Source: Blastococcus sp. TF02A-30 (GTDB lineage Bacteria > Actinomycetota > Actinomycetes > Mycobacteriales > Geodermatophilaceae). Taken from it: a DNA stretch of 64,000 bases. The translations under genes and the position numbers were made by a program. Positions 12,879-22,084 of the stretch are shown piece by piece (positions within the stretch are counted from its first letter, which is position 1; every line of letters starts with the position of its first letter). The stretch is taken from contig NZ_QOHJ01000004.1 in the NCBI RefSeq assembly GCF_003319185.1, positions 124,001 through 188,000 on the forward strand. The letters are read 5' to 3'. The notes below the pieces were generated by a model, which saw only the letters and a program-made list of their open reading frames with translations, had not been told where the DNA came from and did not search any database.

Positions 12879-13496
12879 ATGTACGTCCCGCAGCACTTCG
12901 CGATGGGCCATGCCGACCTGCGCGCGCTGCTCGCCCGCCCGGCCGGGGACCTGGTGACCGCGACGGCGGACGGGCTCAAGGCCACGTTCCTCCCGTTCGT
13001 CCACGACGCGGGCGCCGGTCCGCACGGCGCGCTGCTGGGCCACCTGGCCAGGAACAACGACCAGTGGCGGGTGCCGCCCGTCGGCGAGGCGATGGTGGTC
13101 CTGCGCGGGCCGGACGGCTACGTGTCGCCCGGCTGGTACGCGTCGAAGGCCGAGCACGGCCGCGTCGTCCCGACGTGGAACTACGTCACGGTGCACGTGC
13201 ACGGCGAGCTCGTCGTCCACGACGACGTCGCCTGGCTGCGCGACCTGGTCGGGAGGCTCACCGACCTGCACGAGGCCGGCCGGCAGGGCCCGTGGTCCGT
13301 CGCGGACGCCCCGGACGCGTTCGTGGCCGGACAGCTGCGCGCCATCGTCGGCGTGGAGCTGCGGATCAGCCGGATCGAGGCCAAGGCCAAGCTGAGCCAG
13401 AACCGCCCGCCCGCCGACGTCGACGGCGTCGTCCGCGGTGCCCGCGCGGCCGGCGACACCGCGCTCGCCGACGCGGTGGAGGCCGCCCGCCGCTGA
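12879..13496 (+). CDS. FMN-binding negative regulator-like protein (PaiB family)
   Basis: A 205-residue PaiB-like protein. Motifs are MYVPQHFAMGHADLRALL at the start, LGHLARNNDQW, YVSPGWYASK, VPTWNYVTVHVHGEL and IEAKAKLSQNRP, all typical of the family. It has the split-barrel flavin-binding fold. In Bacillus PaiB acts with PaiA on sporulation and protease genes; in actinobacteria the role is unknown and no paiA is seen here. Confidence 0.88.
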   Translation: MYVPQHFAMGHADLRALLARPAGDLVTATADGLKATFLPFVHDAGAGPHGALLGHLARNNDQWRVPPVGEAMVVLRGPDGYVSPGWYASKAEHGRVVPTWNYVTVHVHGELVVHDDVAWLRDLVGRLTDLHEAGRQGPWSVADAPDAFVAGQLRAIVGVELRISRIEAKAKLSQNRPPADVDGVVRGARAAGDTALADAVEAARR

Positions 13497-13500
13497 CCGC

Positions 13501-13887
13501 TCAGGGCCAGCTGACGGCGTGGCGGTCGAACTCCTCGCCGGTCTGCACGCCGACGACGCAGAACACCAGGCCGGCCGGGTCGAGCAGCTGCCAGAACGAG
13601 CCCATGTCGCGGTGCCGGGTGGCGCCCAGCGCCTCCAGCCGCGCCACCTCGGCGGGGATGTCGTCGGTCTCGATGTCGACGTGCCACCGCGGCGGCGTCC
13701 CCTCGCCGGTGCGCTGGACCTCGACGTGCCAGCCGTCGGCGAAGGAGCCCAGCGACGCCCACTTCTCGTCGGTGGGGTCGGCGTCGGCGGTCCGGCCGGT
13801 CGCGCCGGCCCAGAACGCGGTGCCGGCGGCGTGGTGCTCCGGCGGCAGGTCGAGCAGCAGGATGGACAGGCGGCTGCGGTGCGGCAT
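13501..13887 (-). CDS. VOC (glyoxalase/bleomycin-resistance fold) protein
   Basis: A 128-residue protein with two beta-alpha-beta-beta-beta repeats: LSILLLDLPPEHHAAGTAFWAG, then WHVDIETDDIPAEVARLEALGA and MGSFWQLLDPAGLVFCVV. The substrate is unknown. It is convergent with the PaiB gene, 4 bases apart, and an upstream TAGCCT six bases from the ATG suggests a leaderless transcript. Confidence 0.8.
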   Translation of the reverse strand: MPHRSRLSILLLDLPPEHHAAGTAFWAGATGRTADADPTDEKWASLGSFADGWHVEVQRTGEGTPPRWHVDIETDDIPAEVARLEALGATRHRDMGSFWQLLDPAGLVFCVVGVQTGEEFDRHAVSWP

Positions 13888-13913
13888 GCCCGCAGGCTAG
13901 GAGCCACCCCCGA

Positions 13914-13971
13914 CGAGATCTGCGCACTCGGGGCTCTCCCGCGGCGGGAAGCCCCGAGTGTGCAGATCTCG
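13914..13971 (-). terminator. Long near-perfect palindrome, terminator-like
   Basis: Two 22-nt arms (13914-13935 and 13950-13971, one mismatch) enclose a second perfect stem TCCCGC/GCGGGA, so almost the whole 58 bases can fold on itself. It lies directly after the SCO1664-like gene, where it can end transcription. It could also be a dispersed palindromic repeat. Confidence 0.6.
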
Positions 13972-13976
13972 CGGGG

Positions 13977-14726
13977 TCAGAAGGGGGGCCAGGGCAGGGC
14001 GGGCCACTCGCCGCTGGGCTCGGGGTGCAGCTTCGTGCGCAGCAGCTCGGCCACCCGCTGCTGCGTGCACCGCACCTCGCGGCGGGTCAGGTGCTCGTGC
14101 AGCTCCTCGCCCAGGTCCCCGCGGAGGTCGTCGGCGAGCTGCTCCAGCACCTCGAGGGCGGCCAGCGGGACCGGCCGGCCGGCCCAGCGCCACAGCAGGG
14201 TGCGCAGCTTCGGGTCCACGGAGAAGCAGATGCCGTGGTCGACCCCGTACGCGTGCCCGTCGGGCATCGGGATGATGTGCCCGCCCTTGCGGTCGGCGTT
14301 GTTCACCACCGCGTCGAACACGGCCATCCTACGCAGCGCGGGGTCGTCGCGGCGGACGTACTCGGCCAGGTCCACCTCGGGGTCGCCGTCCACCCAGAGC
14401 TGCACCATGCCCGGCCCGAACAGCCCCTCGCGCAGCACCGTCGGCGGGACGACGCGCCACCCGGTGGCCTGCGAGACCAGGAACGCGGAGATCTCCCGCC
14501 CGGCGAGCGTGCCGTCCGGGAAGTCCCAGAGCGGCCGCTCCCCCGCGACCGGCTTGTAGACGCACTCGGCGGCCAGGTCACCGGAGCGGACGGTGCCGAC
14601 GAGCGTCACGTTGGACGCGTCGAGCATCCGCCCCTCGAGGTCGATCTCGCCGTCGCGCAGCAGCGCCAGCGCCTCGGCGTCGTCCCCCGGGGCGCGCAGC
14701 GCCGGGTCGAGCGGCTGCTCGCCCAT
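13977..14726 (-). CDS. SCO1664 family protein (PI3/PI4-kinase-like fold)
   Basis: A 249-residue member of the actinobacterial SCO1664 family, which has distant similarity to phosphatidylinositol 3-/4-kinases. Visible parts are the lysine strand ECVYKPVAGERPLWDFPDGTLAGRE and the putative catalytic segment FDAVVNNADRKGGHII with GVDHGICF. The reaction is unknown. It is the last gene after the DUF3090 and phosphomutase-like genes; these three families are known to co-occur in actinobacteria and probably serve one pathway. Confidence 0.82.
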   Translation of the reverse strand: MGEQPLDPALRAPGDDAEALALLRDGEIDLEGRMLDASNVTLVGTVRSGDLAAECVYKPVAGERPLWDFPDGTLAGREISAFLVSQATGWRVVPPTVLREGLFGPGMVQLWVDGDPEVDLAEYVRRDDPALRRMAVFDAVVNNADRKGGHIIPMPDGHAYGVDHGICFSVDPKLRTLLWRWAGRPVPLAALEVLEQLADDLRGDLGEELHEHLTRREVRCTQQRVAELLRTKLHPEPSGEWPALPWPPF

Positions 14727-14740
14727 GGCGGGGCCGCCGC

Positions 14741-15292
14741 TCAGCGGCGGTAGCCGTTCTGCCGCGGGCAGACGTGCCCGGTCGGGTCCAGCGGGAGCGA
14801 GCACAGCGGGCAGGACGGACGGCCGGCGGCGATCACCCGGCGGGCACGGGCGATGAACGCGCGAGCGGCCATCGGGGTGATGGTCACCCGCAGCGCGTCG
14901 GGGCCCTCGTCGCTGTCGGAGAGGATCGCGTCCTCCTCGATCGGCTCCTCGCCGGCGGCCACGGCCTCGACGACGACGGCCTGCTCGGCGCCGTCCCAGG
15001 CCAGGCCCATGGCGGCGACGCGGAACTCCTCGTCGATGGGCGCGGTGAGCGGGTCGAGGTCGTCGACGTCGGCGTCGGGCGGGATGACGGCGTTCGCCCG
15101 GCCCGCGACCTCGTCGAGGAGCTCGGCCATCCGGTCGGCCAGCACCTGCACCTGGTTCTTCTCCAGCGCGACGCTGACCGTGCGGCCGGTGTCGTCGGAG
15201 GCCTGCAGGTAGAAGGTGCGGTCCCCGGGCTGGCCCACGGTTCCGGTGACGAACCGGGTCGGACGGTCGAAGAGATGGACCTGACGGGGCAC
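14741..15292 (-). CDS. DUF3090 family protein
   Basis: A 183-residue DUF3090 (SCO1663-like) protein: FVTGTVGQPGDRTFYLQA near the start, EEFRVAAMGLAWD in the middle, and a C-terminal CPLCSLPLDPTGHVC that looks like a small zinc knuckle. Function is unknown. It lies 14 bases upstream of the SCO1664-like gene. The GTG start is 6 bases after TAACCT, suggesting its own leaderless promoter. Confidence 0.85.
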   Translation of the reverse strand: MPRQVHLFDRPTRFVTGTVGQPGDRTFYLQASDDTGRTVSVALEKNQVQVLADRMAELLDEVAGRANAVIPPDADVDDLDPLTAPIDEEFRVAAMGLAWDGAEQAVVVEAVAAGEEPIEEDAILSDSDEGPDALRVTITPMAARAFIARARRVIAAGRPSCPLCSLPLDPTGHVCPRQNGYRR

Positions 15293-15342
15293 GCGCCCAG
15301 GTTACGCGGCGACGGCGACCGGAGCCGGGGACGACGGCGAGG

Positions 15343-16041
15343 TCAGACCGCCGTGCCGGCCCCGCCGCCCACCACGGCGTCGGAGGACGCCTTCTTCCGC
15401 CGTCCGCGCTTCGGCGGCGGGATCAGGGCGGAGACGTCGCCGCCGGTGTCGTTCACGCGGACGACGAACGGGCGGGTGTCGGTGTAGGTCACCACCGAGA
15501 TCGAGGCGGGATCGACGACGATCCGCTGGAACTGGTCCAGGTGCAGCCCCAGCGCGTCGGCCAGGACCGCCTTGATGACGTCGCCGTGGCTGCACGCCAG
15601 CCAGACGGCGTCCGGGCCGAGCCGGGCGTTCCACTCGCGGACGGCGGCGACCGCGCGGGCCTGGGTGTGCGCCAGCCCCTCGCCCTCCGGACCGGGGAAC
15701 ACCGCCGCGGAGGGGTGCTGCTGCACGACCTTCCACAGCGGCTCCTTGGCCAGCTCCTTGATCGTGCGGCCGGTCCAGTCGCCGTAGCGGGCCTCGCCCA
15801 GCCGGTCGTCGGTGGCCAGCTCCACCGACCGGCCGTCGAGGACCGCGGTCGCCGTCTGCACGCAGCGCTCCAGCGGGCTGCTCACCACCGCGGCGAGCGG
15901 CACCGTCGCCAGCCGCTCCCCCACCGCGCGCACCTGCGCCGCACCGGCCTCGTCCAGCTGCACGCCGGGCGTCCAGCCGGCCAGGACCCCGCCCGCGTTC
16001 GCCGTCGTCCGCCCGTGCCGGAGCAGGATCACCGTGGTCAC
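15343..16041 (-). CDS. Histidine phosphatase, MSMEG_4193 phosphomutase-like family
   Basis: A 232-residue branch-1 histidine phosphatase. The catalytic LLRHGRTTANAGG is at residues 6-18, the second Arg region is SSPLERCVQTA, and the acceptor His is in LACSHGD. Members of this actinobacterial subfamily travel with DUF3090 and SCO1664 genes, as here. The Lys/Arg-rich C-terminal tail is unusual for a plain phosphatase. Only 10 bases separate it from uppP upstream. Confidence 0.87.
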   Translation of the reverse strand: MTTVILLRHGRTTANAGGVLAGWTPGVQLDEAGAAQVRAVGERLATVPLAAVVSSPLERCVQTATAVLDGRSVELATDDRLGEARYGDWTGRTIKELAKEPLWKVVQQHPSAAVFPGPEGEGLAHTQARAVAAVREWNARLGPDAVWLACSHGDVIKAVLADALGLHLDQFQRIVVDPASISVVTYTDTRPFVVRVNDTGGDVSALIPPPKRGRRKKASSDAVVGGGAGTAV

Positions 16042-16051
16042 GGGCGGGAGC

Positions 16052-16900
16052 CTACGAGGACGTCGTCGCCGAGTTCGGGTCGAGGACGCCGGCGAGCACG
16101 AGCGCGAGGATCAGCAGGCCCAGCAGGATCCGGTAGACGACGAACGGGGTGAACGACCCGCGGTCGAGGTAGCGCAGCAGCCAGGCGATCACGGTCAGCC
16201 CGACGCCGAAGGCGAGCACGGTGGCCAGCAGGGTCGGCCCCCAGCTGATGCCGGGGCCCTCGGTGTCGCCGGTCAGCGCCTCGTAGACCTGGAAGAACCC
16301 GGACGCGAGGACGGCGGGCACGGCCAGCAGGAACGAGTAGCGGGCCGCCGCCGCGCGGGAGTAGCCCAGGAACAGCCCGGCGGTGATCGTGCCGCCGGAC
16401 CGGGAGACCCCCGGGATCAGCGCCATGGCCTGGGCGAAGCCGAACCCGATGCCGTGCGGCACGGTGAGGTCCTTCAGCTCCCGCTGCTTGGCACCGATCC
16501 GGTCGGCCCAGAAGAGGATCAGCGAGAACAGGATCAGCGCCGTCGCCACGATGCGCAGGTCGCGGAACGTCGTCTCGATGTCGTCCTGGAACAGCAGGCC
16601 GAGCACGCCGATCGGGAGGCTGCCGACGATGATCAGCCAGCCCATCCGGGCGTCGGGGTCGCCCTTCCGGCGGCCGCCGAGCGAGCCGACCCAGGCGGTG
16701 ATGATCCGCCAGATGTCGTGCCGGAAGTAGAGCAGGACGGCCGCCTCGGTGCCGATCTGCGTGATGGCGGTGAAGGCCGCACCGGGGTCGTCCCAGCCGA
16801 ACGCCTCGCCGACGACCCGCAGGTGGGCGCTGGAGGAGATCGGCAGGAACTCGGTCAGCCCCTGGACGATCCCGAGGACGACGGCTTCGAGCCAGCCCAT
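16052..16900 (-). CDS. uppP: Undecaprenyl-diphosphatase UppP (BacA family)
   Basis: A 282-residue polytopic membrane enzyme that recycles undecaprenyl diphosphate to the monophosphate lipid carrier for cell-wall synthesis. Signature motifs are [15 protein letters not shown] near the N-terminus and PGVSRSGGT in the middle, with about eight membrane helices. The ATG at 16900 is chosen because [14 protein letters not shown] is the family N-terminus. It appears to lead the operon running to 13977. Confidence 0.95.
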   Translation of the reverse strand: MGWLEAVVLGIVQGLTEFLPISSSAHLRVVGEAFGWDDPGAAFTAITQIGTEAAVLLYFRHDIWRIITAWVGSLGGRRKGDPDARMGWLIIVGSLPIGVLGLLFQDDIETTFRDLRIVATALILFSLILFWADRIGAKQRELKDLTVPHGIGFGFAQAMALIPGVSRSGGTITAGLFLGYSRAAAARYSFLLAVPAVLASGFFQVYEALTGDTEGPGISWGPTLLATVLAFGVGLTVIAWLLRYLDRGSFTPFVVYRILLGLLILALVLAGVLDPNSATTSS

Positions 16901-17026
16901 CAGCGGGCCTCGGCGGGGGCGGTGGTCAGCGGGGGCACGAGGGGTCACCTTAGGCGTGACGCGCCCGACACCCCCGGCAGCGCTCCGGACGGCGGGTGCT
17001 CCCCGGTCGGTGTCCTCGCGCGCCGG

Positions 17027-17032
17027 TAGGTT
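17027..17032 (+). promoter_or_regulatory. -10 element (TAGGTT) of the aldo/keto reductase operon
   Basis: TAGGTT ends 8 bases before the GTG at 17041, so the transcript is probably leaderless. Confidence 0.4.
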
Positions 17033-17040
17033 GGCCGGTC

Positions 17041-18021
17041 GTGGAGCAACGCGCGCTGGGACGCAGTGGTCTGGTCGTGTCCCGGCTGGCACTGGGCACC
17101 ATGACCTGGGGCCGCGACACCGACGAGGACGAGGCCGCCATGCAGCTCACGGCCTTCGTCGACGCCGGCGGCACGCTGGTCGACACCGCCGACGTGTACT
17201 GCGACGGCGAGAGCGAGCGCGTCCTCGGCCACCTGCTGGCCGACGTCGTCCCCCGGTCCGACGTGCTCGTGGCGACCAAGGCCGCCGGCCGCACCGGCTC
17301 CGGACCGATGGGACGCGGGTCCTCCCGCGGCCACCTCATCTCCGCCCTCGACGCGTCGCTGGAGCGGCTCGATCTGGACCACGTCGACCTCTGGCAGCTG
17401 CACACCTGGGACGACGCCACCCCGCTCGAGGAGACGCTGGCCGCCTGTGACCTCGCCGTCTCCTCCGGGCGCGCCCGCTACATCGGCATCAGCAACTTCA
17501 CCGGCTGGCAGACCGCCCAGGCGGCCACCTGGCAGCGGGCCTGGCCCGGCCGCACCCCGGTCGTGAGCACCCAGGTCGAGTACTCGCTGCTGCAGCGCGG
17601 CGTCGAGCGCGAGGTCGTGCCCGCCGCCGAGGCGCTGGGGCTGGGCGTGCTGGCCTGGTCCCCGCTGGGCCGCGGCATCCTCACCGGCAAGTACCGGCAC
17701 AGCACGCCGTCGGAGTCGCGCGGGGCCACCCCGCAGTGGCAGGGCTTCATCGACGGCCTGCGCTCGGCCACCTCCGACCGGATCGTCGAGGCCGTCATCA
17801 CCGCGGCCGAGGGTCTGGGCACCAGCCCGCTGGCCGTGGCGCTGGCGTGGGTGCGCGACCGGCCCGGCGTCGTGGCGCCCGTCGTCGGTGCCCGCACCGC
17901 CCAGCAGCTGCAGGCCTCGCTGGACGCCGATGCCGTCCGGCTGCCGGCCGCGATCCGCACCGCCCTCGAGGACGTCTCGGCCCCGCACTTCAGCTACCCC
18001 GAGCGCCGGGCGGACCGGTGA
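17041..18021 (+). CDS. Aldo/keto reductase
   Basis: A 326-residue NADPH-dependent aldo/keto reductase of the YdhF/Tas-like type. The TIM-barrel catalytic residues are in [12 protein letters not shown] (Asp, Tyr), LVATKAAG (Lys) and [10 protein letters not shown] (His); the nucleotide-binding end is [11 protein letters not shown]. The substrate is unknown. The GTG start gives the family N-terminus [19 protein letters not shown]. Its stop overlaps the start of the helicase gene (GTGA). Confidence 0.9.
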   Translation: MEQRALGRSGLVVSRLALGTMTWGRDTDEDEAAMQLTAFVDAGGTLVDTADVYCDGESERVLGHLLADVVPRSDVLVATKAAGRTGSGPMGRGSSRGHLISALDASLERLDLDHVDLWQLHTWDDATPLEETLAACDLAVSSGRARYIGISNFTGWQTAQAATWQRAWPGRTPVVSTQVEYSLLQRGVEREVVPAAEALGLGVLAWSPLGRGILTGKYRHSTPSESRGATPQWQGFIDGLRSATSDRIVEAVITAAEGLGTSPLAVALAWVRDRPGVVAPVVGARTAQQLQASLDADAVRLPAAIRTALEDVSAPHFSYPERRADR

Positions 18022-19967
18022 CGGCAGCGGCTCCCGTGCCCGGCGGGGATCCGGTCTTCGCCGCCTTCTGCGCGGCGGGGCTGTGGCCCGGGCTCGGCCG
18101 CCGGACCGCCGCGGAGCTGCCCGCCGCCGGCATCACCCAGCCCGACGACGTCACCGCCGACCGGCTGACCAAGCTGCTCCGCGTGGGCCGGCAGCGGGCC
18201 GAGCGGCTGTTCTCCAGCTTCCTGTCCGCGCAGCCCACCTACGAGGTGGTGGAGCTGCTGGTGGGTGCGGGGCTGGAGGCCAAGCTGGCGTCCGGGGTGG
18301 CCGACGCGCTCGGCCCCGACGCCGCGCGCCGGTTGCGCGACGACCCGTGGGCGCTGCTCGGGCTGTCCGGGGTGTCGCTGGTCGACGCCGACCGGCTGGC
18401 CATCGCCGTGCTCAAGGGCGCCGACCGGCAGGACGCCCGCCGCGGCCGGGCCATCGTCGGGCTGACCCTGCGCACCGCCACCCGCGACGGGCACACGGTG
18501 CTGCCGGCCGATCTGGTCGTGTCGGCGCTGCAGGCCGAGCGGTTCGACGACCCGGCCGCCGCGATCGTGGCCGCCGTCGAGTCCGGCGAGGTGCTGGAGC
18601 ACGAGCCGCCCGAGCCGGACTGGGACGGCGAGGGTGAGCCGCCCGAGCCCGATCCCGCGCTGCGGACGCTCTCCCTGGCCCGCTACGGCATGGCCGAGGA
18701 GGCGGTCGCCGAGAACGTGCAGCGGCTGATGGTCACCGCCGAGCCGATCGCCGACCCGGTGTCGGTGCGGTCGGTGTCCAAGGGCCTGGACACGGCGCAG
18801 GCGCAGGCGGTCGCCCAGAGCCTGACCGCGGGCGTCTCGCTGCTGACCGGCGGACCCGGCACCGGCAAGAGCCGCACCGTGGCCGCCGTCGTCCAGCTGC
18901 TGCGCAAGAAGGGCACCGAGGTGGCGCTGGCCGCCCCCACCGGCCGGGCGGCCAAGCGGCTGGAGGAGCTCACCGACCACCCGGCGACGACCGTGCACCG
19001 GCTGCTCGGCGCGCAGGGCATGACCGGCGGCTTCTCCCGCAACGAGGAGTGGCCGCTCGACGCCGACGTCGTCGTGGTGGACGAGGCCTCGATGCTGGAC
19101 GTCGAGCTGACCGCGGCCCTGCTGGAGGCCTGCCAGGACGGCACGCACCTGCTGCTCGTGGGCGACCCGGCGCAGCTGCCCTCGATCGGCCCCGGCCACG
19201 TGCTCGGCGACCTGATCGACTCCGGCGCCGTCCCGGTCACCGAGCTGACCACGCTGTACCGGCAGGCCGAGGGCGGGGCGATCGCCCGGCTGGCCACCGC
19301 CGTGCGCGGCGGCGACCTGCCGCCGGTGGACTCCCCCGACCGCGAGGTCGTGGTCGTGCCGGCCACCGGGTCGGCGGAGGCCGCCCGCCGGGTGGTGCAG
19401 CTGATCACCGACTCCATCCCCCGCGCCCTGGGCATCCCGGCCGGCTCGGTGCAGGTCGTCACGCCGGTGCACCGCGGCCCGGCCGGCACGATCGAGCTCA
19501 ACAAGGCCATCAAGGCGGTGCTCAACCCCGGCGAGGGCACGGTGTTCGGCTTCGACGTCGGCGACCGCGTCGTCGCCACCGCCAACCACCTCGACCTGGA
19601 GCCGATCGGCTTCGCCAACGGCGAGGTGGGCACGGTGACCAAGGCCGGCGACGGCTCGCTGGGCATCGACTTCAGCTCCGGCCCGGTCACCGTCACCGGG
19701 ACGGCGCTGTCGGACCTGCGGCACGGCTGGGCGATCACGGTGCACCGCGCGCAGGGTTCCGAGTGGCCAGGCGTCGTCGTCTGCCTGCCCCCGGAGGCCG
19801 GCGGCATGCTGTCGCGCCCGCTGGTCTACACCGCGCTCACCCGGGCGCAGAAGCACCTGTCGATCGTGCACGCCAGCGGCGCGGCGCTGGCCCGCGCGGT
19901 GCGGGAGGTCGACGTCCGGCCGCGGCGCACCCGGCTGGCCCGGCTGCTCGCCGAGACGGCGGGCTGA
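18018..19967 (+). CDS. RecD2-like DNA helicase
   Basis: A 649-residue SF1B helicase. The N-terminal third holds helix-hairpin-helix-like repeats (AAELPAAGITQPDDV, LGLSGVSLVDADRLA). The helicase core has Walker A GGPGTGKSRT, motif Ia APTGRAAKR, Walker B VVVVDEASM, GDPAQLPSIGPG, and the C-terminal motifs WAITVHRAQGSEWPGV and YTALTRAQ. It resembles RecD2 rather than a RecBCD subunit because no recB/recC is adjacent. RecD2 proteins act 5'-3' in repair and replication stress; that role is inferred here. It is coupled to the reductase gene. Confidence 0.85.
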   Translation: MTAAAPVPGGDPVFAAFCAAGLWPGLGRRTAAELPAAGITQPDDVTADRLTKLLRVGRQRAERLFSSFLSAQPTYEVVELLVGAGLEAKLASGVADALGPDAARRLRDDPWALLGLSGVSLVDADRLAIAVLKGADRQDARRGRAIVGLTLRTATRDGHTVLPADLVVSALQAERFDDPAAAIVAAVESGEVLEHEPPEPDWDGEGEPPEPDPALRTLSLARYGMAEEAVAENVQRLMVTAEPIADPVSVRSVSKGLDTAQAQAVAQSLTAGVSLLTGGPGTGKSRTVAAVVQLLRKKGTEVALAAPTGRAAKRLEELTDHPATTVHRLLGAQGMTGGFSRNEEWPLDADVVVVDEASMLDVELTAALLEACQDGTHLLLVGDPAQLPSIGPGHVLGDLIDSGAVPVTELTTLYRQAEGGAIARLATAVRGGDLPPVDSPDREVVVVPATGSAEAARRVVQLITDSIPRALGIPAGSVQVVTPVHRGPAGTIELNKAIKAVLNPGEGTVFGFDVGDRVVATANHLDLEPIGFANGEVGTVTKAGDGSLGIDFSSGPVTVTGTALSDLRHGWAITVHRAQGSEWPGVVVCLPPEAGGMLSRPLVYTALTRAQKHLSIVHASGAALARAVREVDVRPRRTRLARLLAETAG

Positions 19968-20001
19968 CGCCTCCCGTCGTGATCAGGTCACCTGATCACC
20001 A

Positions 20002-20039
20002 GGGGTCCTGGCTCACCGTCGACGGTGAGCCAGGACCCC
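20002..20039. terminator. Perfect 38-bp palindrome between convergent genes, with a third partial copy
   Basis: Two 19-nt arms (20002-20020 and 20021-20039) are exactly complementary. A smaller palindrome GATCAGGT/ACCTGATC precedes it (19981-19997), and half of the large arm, GGTGAGCCAGGAC, recurs at 20043-20055. It sits between the convergent helicase and betaine-binding genes and would stop transcription from both sides. Confidence 0.55.
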
Positions 20040-20061
20040 GTGCGGTGAGCCAGGACGACGG

Positions 20062-20991
20062 TCAGCCCTTCAGCGACTCCTCGACGTCCGGGTTCTCCTC
20101 GAACCAGGCCTCGACGGCCTCGTCGTAGCTGCCCTCGCCGTACTCGTTGACGACCAGGTTCTCCAGGGTCCCGTACTGCTCGTCGGTGAGGGTGAAGTCC
20201 TCCATCAGCCCCGCGACGTCGGCGCAGTCCTCGGTGAACCCGCCGCGGGCGAGGTTGTGCAGGCCCTCGGCCTCGCCGAGCGCGCCCTCGGGGTCCTCGA
20301 GGTCCTTGACCGGGAACTGGCTGTAGGCCCAGAACGGTCGCCACAGCGTGACGACGACGTCCTCCTGCGCGTCCACGGCCGACTGCAGCTCGGCGAGCAT
20401 CGCCGTGGTCGAGGACTCGACCAGCTCGTAGGAGCCGTCGAGGCCGTAGGCCGGCATGACGCTCTCCTTCGTGGTCCGGGTCAGGCCCGCGCCCGGCTCG
20501 ATGCCCACGATCCGGCCGTCGAACATCTCCGCGTTGCCGGCCAGGTCGGCGATCGACTCGATGTCGGTATACTCCGGCACCGCGAACGTCAGGACCGCGC
20601 CGTCGTACCAGGCCCCGAGGTCCTCGATGTCGTCGCCGAACTCCTCCATGTAGTCGGCGTGGGTGACCTCCGACCACGCCGACGGGTAGACGTCGACGTC
20701 GCCCTCGGACAGCCCGGCGTACAGCGGGGCGGCGTCGGAGATCTCCTCGAACTCCACCTCGTACCCGCGGTGCTCGAGCACGTTCTTCCAGAGGTGGGCC
20801 ATGCTCAACCCGTCGGTCCAGGACGGGATGAAGCCCAGGGTGACCGAGTCGCAGGCGCTGCTGCCGCCCCCGGTGCCGCCGGACGCGGCGGTGTCCTCGG
20901 TGTCGTCCCCTCCGCAGGCGGTGACGGTCAGGGCGACGGCGGCGAGCCCGGCCGCCAGGCGGGTGGTCGTGCGCAGACGGTGCGCGCTCAT
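20062..20991 (-). CDS. Glycine betaine/proline-type ABC transporter substrate-binding lipoprotein (OpuAC)
   Basis: A 309-residue lipoprotein. The signal peptide ends in the lipobox LTVTACGG, and the mature part is an OpuAC domain: VTLGFIPSWTDGLSMAHLWKNVLE, YPSAWSEVTHADYM and VTLWRPFWAYSQFPVKDLED. The aromatic residues in these segments fit a cage for quaternary ammonium compounds. It is the last gene of a three-gene operon (ATPase, permease, binding protein), with 118 bases before it. Confidence 0.9.
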   Translation of the reverse strand: MSAHRLRTTTRLAAGLAAVALTVTACGGDDTEDTAASGGTGGGSSACDSVTLGFIPSWTDGLSMAHLWKNVLEHRGYEVEFEEISDAAPLYAGLSEGDVDVYPSAWSEVTHADYMEEFGDDIEDLGAWYDGAVLTFAVPEYTDIESIADLAGNAEMFDGRIVGIEPGAGLTRTTKESVMPAYGLDGSYELVESSTTAMLAELQSAVDAQEDVVVTLWRPFWAYSQFPVKDLEDPEGALGEAEGLHNLARGGFTEDCADVAGLMEDFTLTDEQYGTLENLVVNEYGEGSYDEAVEAWFEENPDVEESLKG

Positions 20992-21109
20992 GGGAGTGCT
21001 CCTCTCGGTGGTGCCGACCGCGTCGTCGCGGGCGGCCTCGTGCACGCCGAGACGGCGGTCGTCCCCGTGGACCGACCGCCGCGCTCGGCGCAGGCGTGGG
21101 GTGGTGCGG

Positions 21110-22084
21110 CTAGCGGGCCGGCACCGGGGCGGCCGCGACTGCGGGCTCCCGCCCGACCGGCGCCGGCGGGCGCGTGCGGCGCCGGACCAGGGCACCACGC
21201 AGGCCACCGCTCTCGCGGTCGCCCAGGGCTGCGGTGAGCCGGTCGAGGTAGATCGCCAGGATGACGACGGCGAGACCGGCCTCGAAGCCGAGCCCGACGT
21301 CGAGCCGGGAGATGCTGGTGACGACGACGCCGCCGAGCCCGCCGGCGCCGATGAGGCCGGCGATGACCGTCATGGACAGCCCGAGCATGATCACCTGGTT
21401 GATGCCGGCCATGATCGTCGGGCGGGCCAGCGGGAGCTCGATGCCGCGGAGGATCTGCCCGGGCGAGCTGCCGAAGGCGTGGCCGGCCTCGACGGTCTCC
21501 CGGTCGACCTGGCGGATCCCGAGCTCGGTGAGCCGGACGCCCGGCGGCATGGCGAAGACGATCGTCGTGACGATGCCGGGCACCAGGCCGATGCCGAAGA
21601 AGATGACCGCCGGCACGAGGTAGACGAACGCCGGCATCGTCTGCATGAAGTCCAGGACCGGCCGGACCAGCGCGCTGACCCGGTCGCTCTTGGCCGCGGC
21701 GATGCCCAGCGGAACGGCGATCACCACCGCGACCACCGTGGCCACCAGCAGCAGCGCCAGCGTCTCCATGGCCTCGGGCCACAGCTCCATGCTCTGGACC
21801 AGCAGGAGGCCGGCCAGCGAACCGACCGCGAACGCGACCGACCGCGCGAGCAGGCCGAGGGCGGCCAGCAGCACCGCGAAGAGCACCGGCGGCAGCACCA
21901 GCAGTCCGTCGGTCAGCCCCTCGACCGCGCCCTCGGTCGCCGCGCTGACCGCGTCGAGGACGGGGTCGAGGTGGTCCTTGAGCCAGTCGAAGGCGGCGTC
22001 CACCCACTCGCCGACCGGGACGCGGGGCAGCGCCCCATCCTCGGCGGCGAGCGCGGTGCCCGGGAGCTCAGCCACGCCGACCAC
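21110..22084 (-). CDS. Glycine betaine/proline-type ABC transporter permease (OpuAB/ProW)
   Basis: A 324-residue inner-membrane permease. An N-terminal region with a long soluble stretch (WVDAAFDWLKDHLDPVLDAV) precedes about six helices with a BPD_transp_1 core; FMQTMPAFVYLVPAVIFFGIG, EAGHAFGSSPGQILRGIELPLA and GINQVIMLGLSMTV are typical of ProW/OpuAB. It overlaps the end of the ATPase gene by 17 bases. Confidence 0.92.
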   Translation of the reverse strand: MVGVAELPGTALAAEDGALPRVPVGEWVDAAFDWLKDHLDPVLDAVSAATEGAVEGLTDGLLVLPPVLFAVLLAALGLLARSVAFAVGSLAGLLLVQSMELWPEAMETLALLLVATVVAVVIAVPLGIAAAKSDRVSALVRPVLDFMQTMPAFVYLVPAVIFFGIGLVPGIVTTIVFAMPPGVRLTELGIRQVDRETVEAGHAFGSSPGQILRGIELPLARPTIMAGINQVIMLGLSMTVIAGLIGAGGLGGVVVTSISRLDVGLGFEAGLAVVILAIYLDRLTAALGDRESGGLRGALVRRRTRPPAPVGREPAVAAAPVPAR

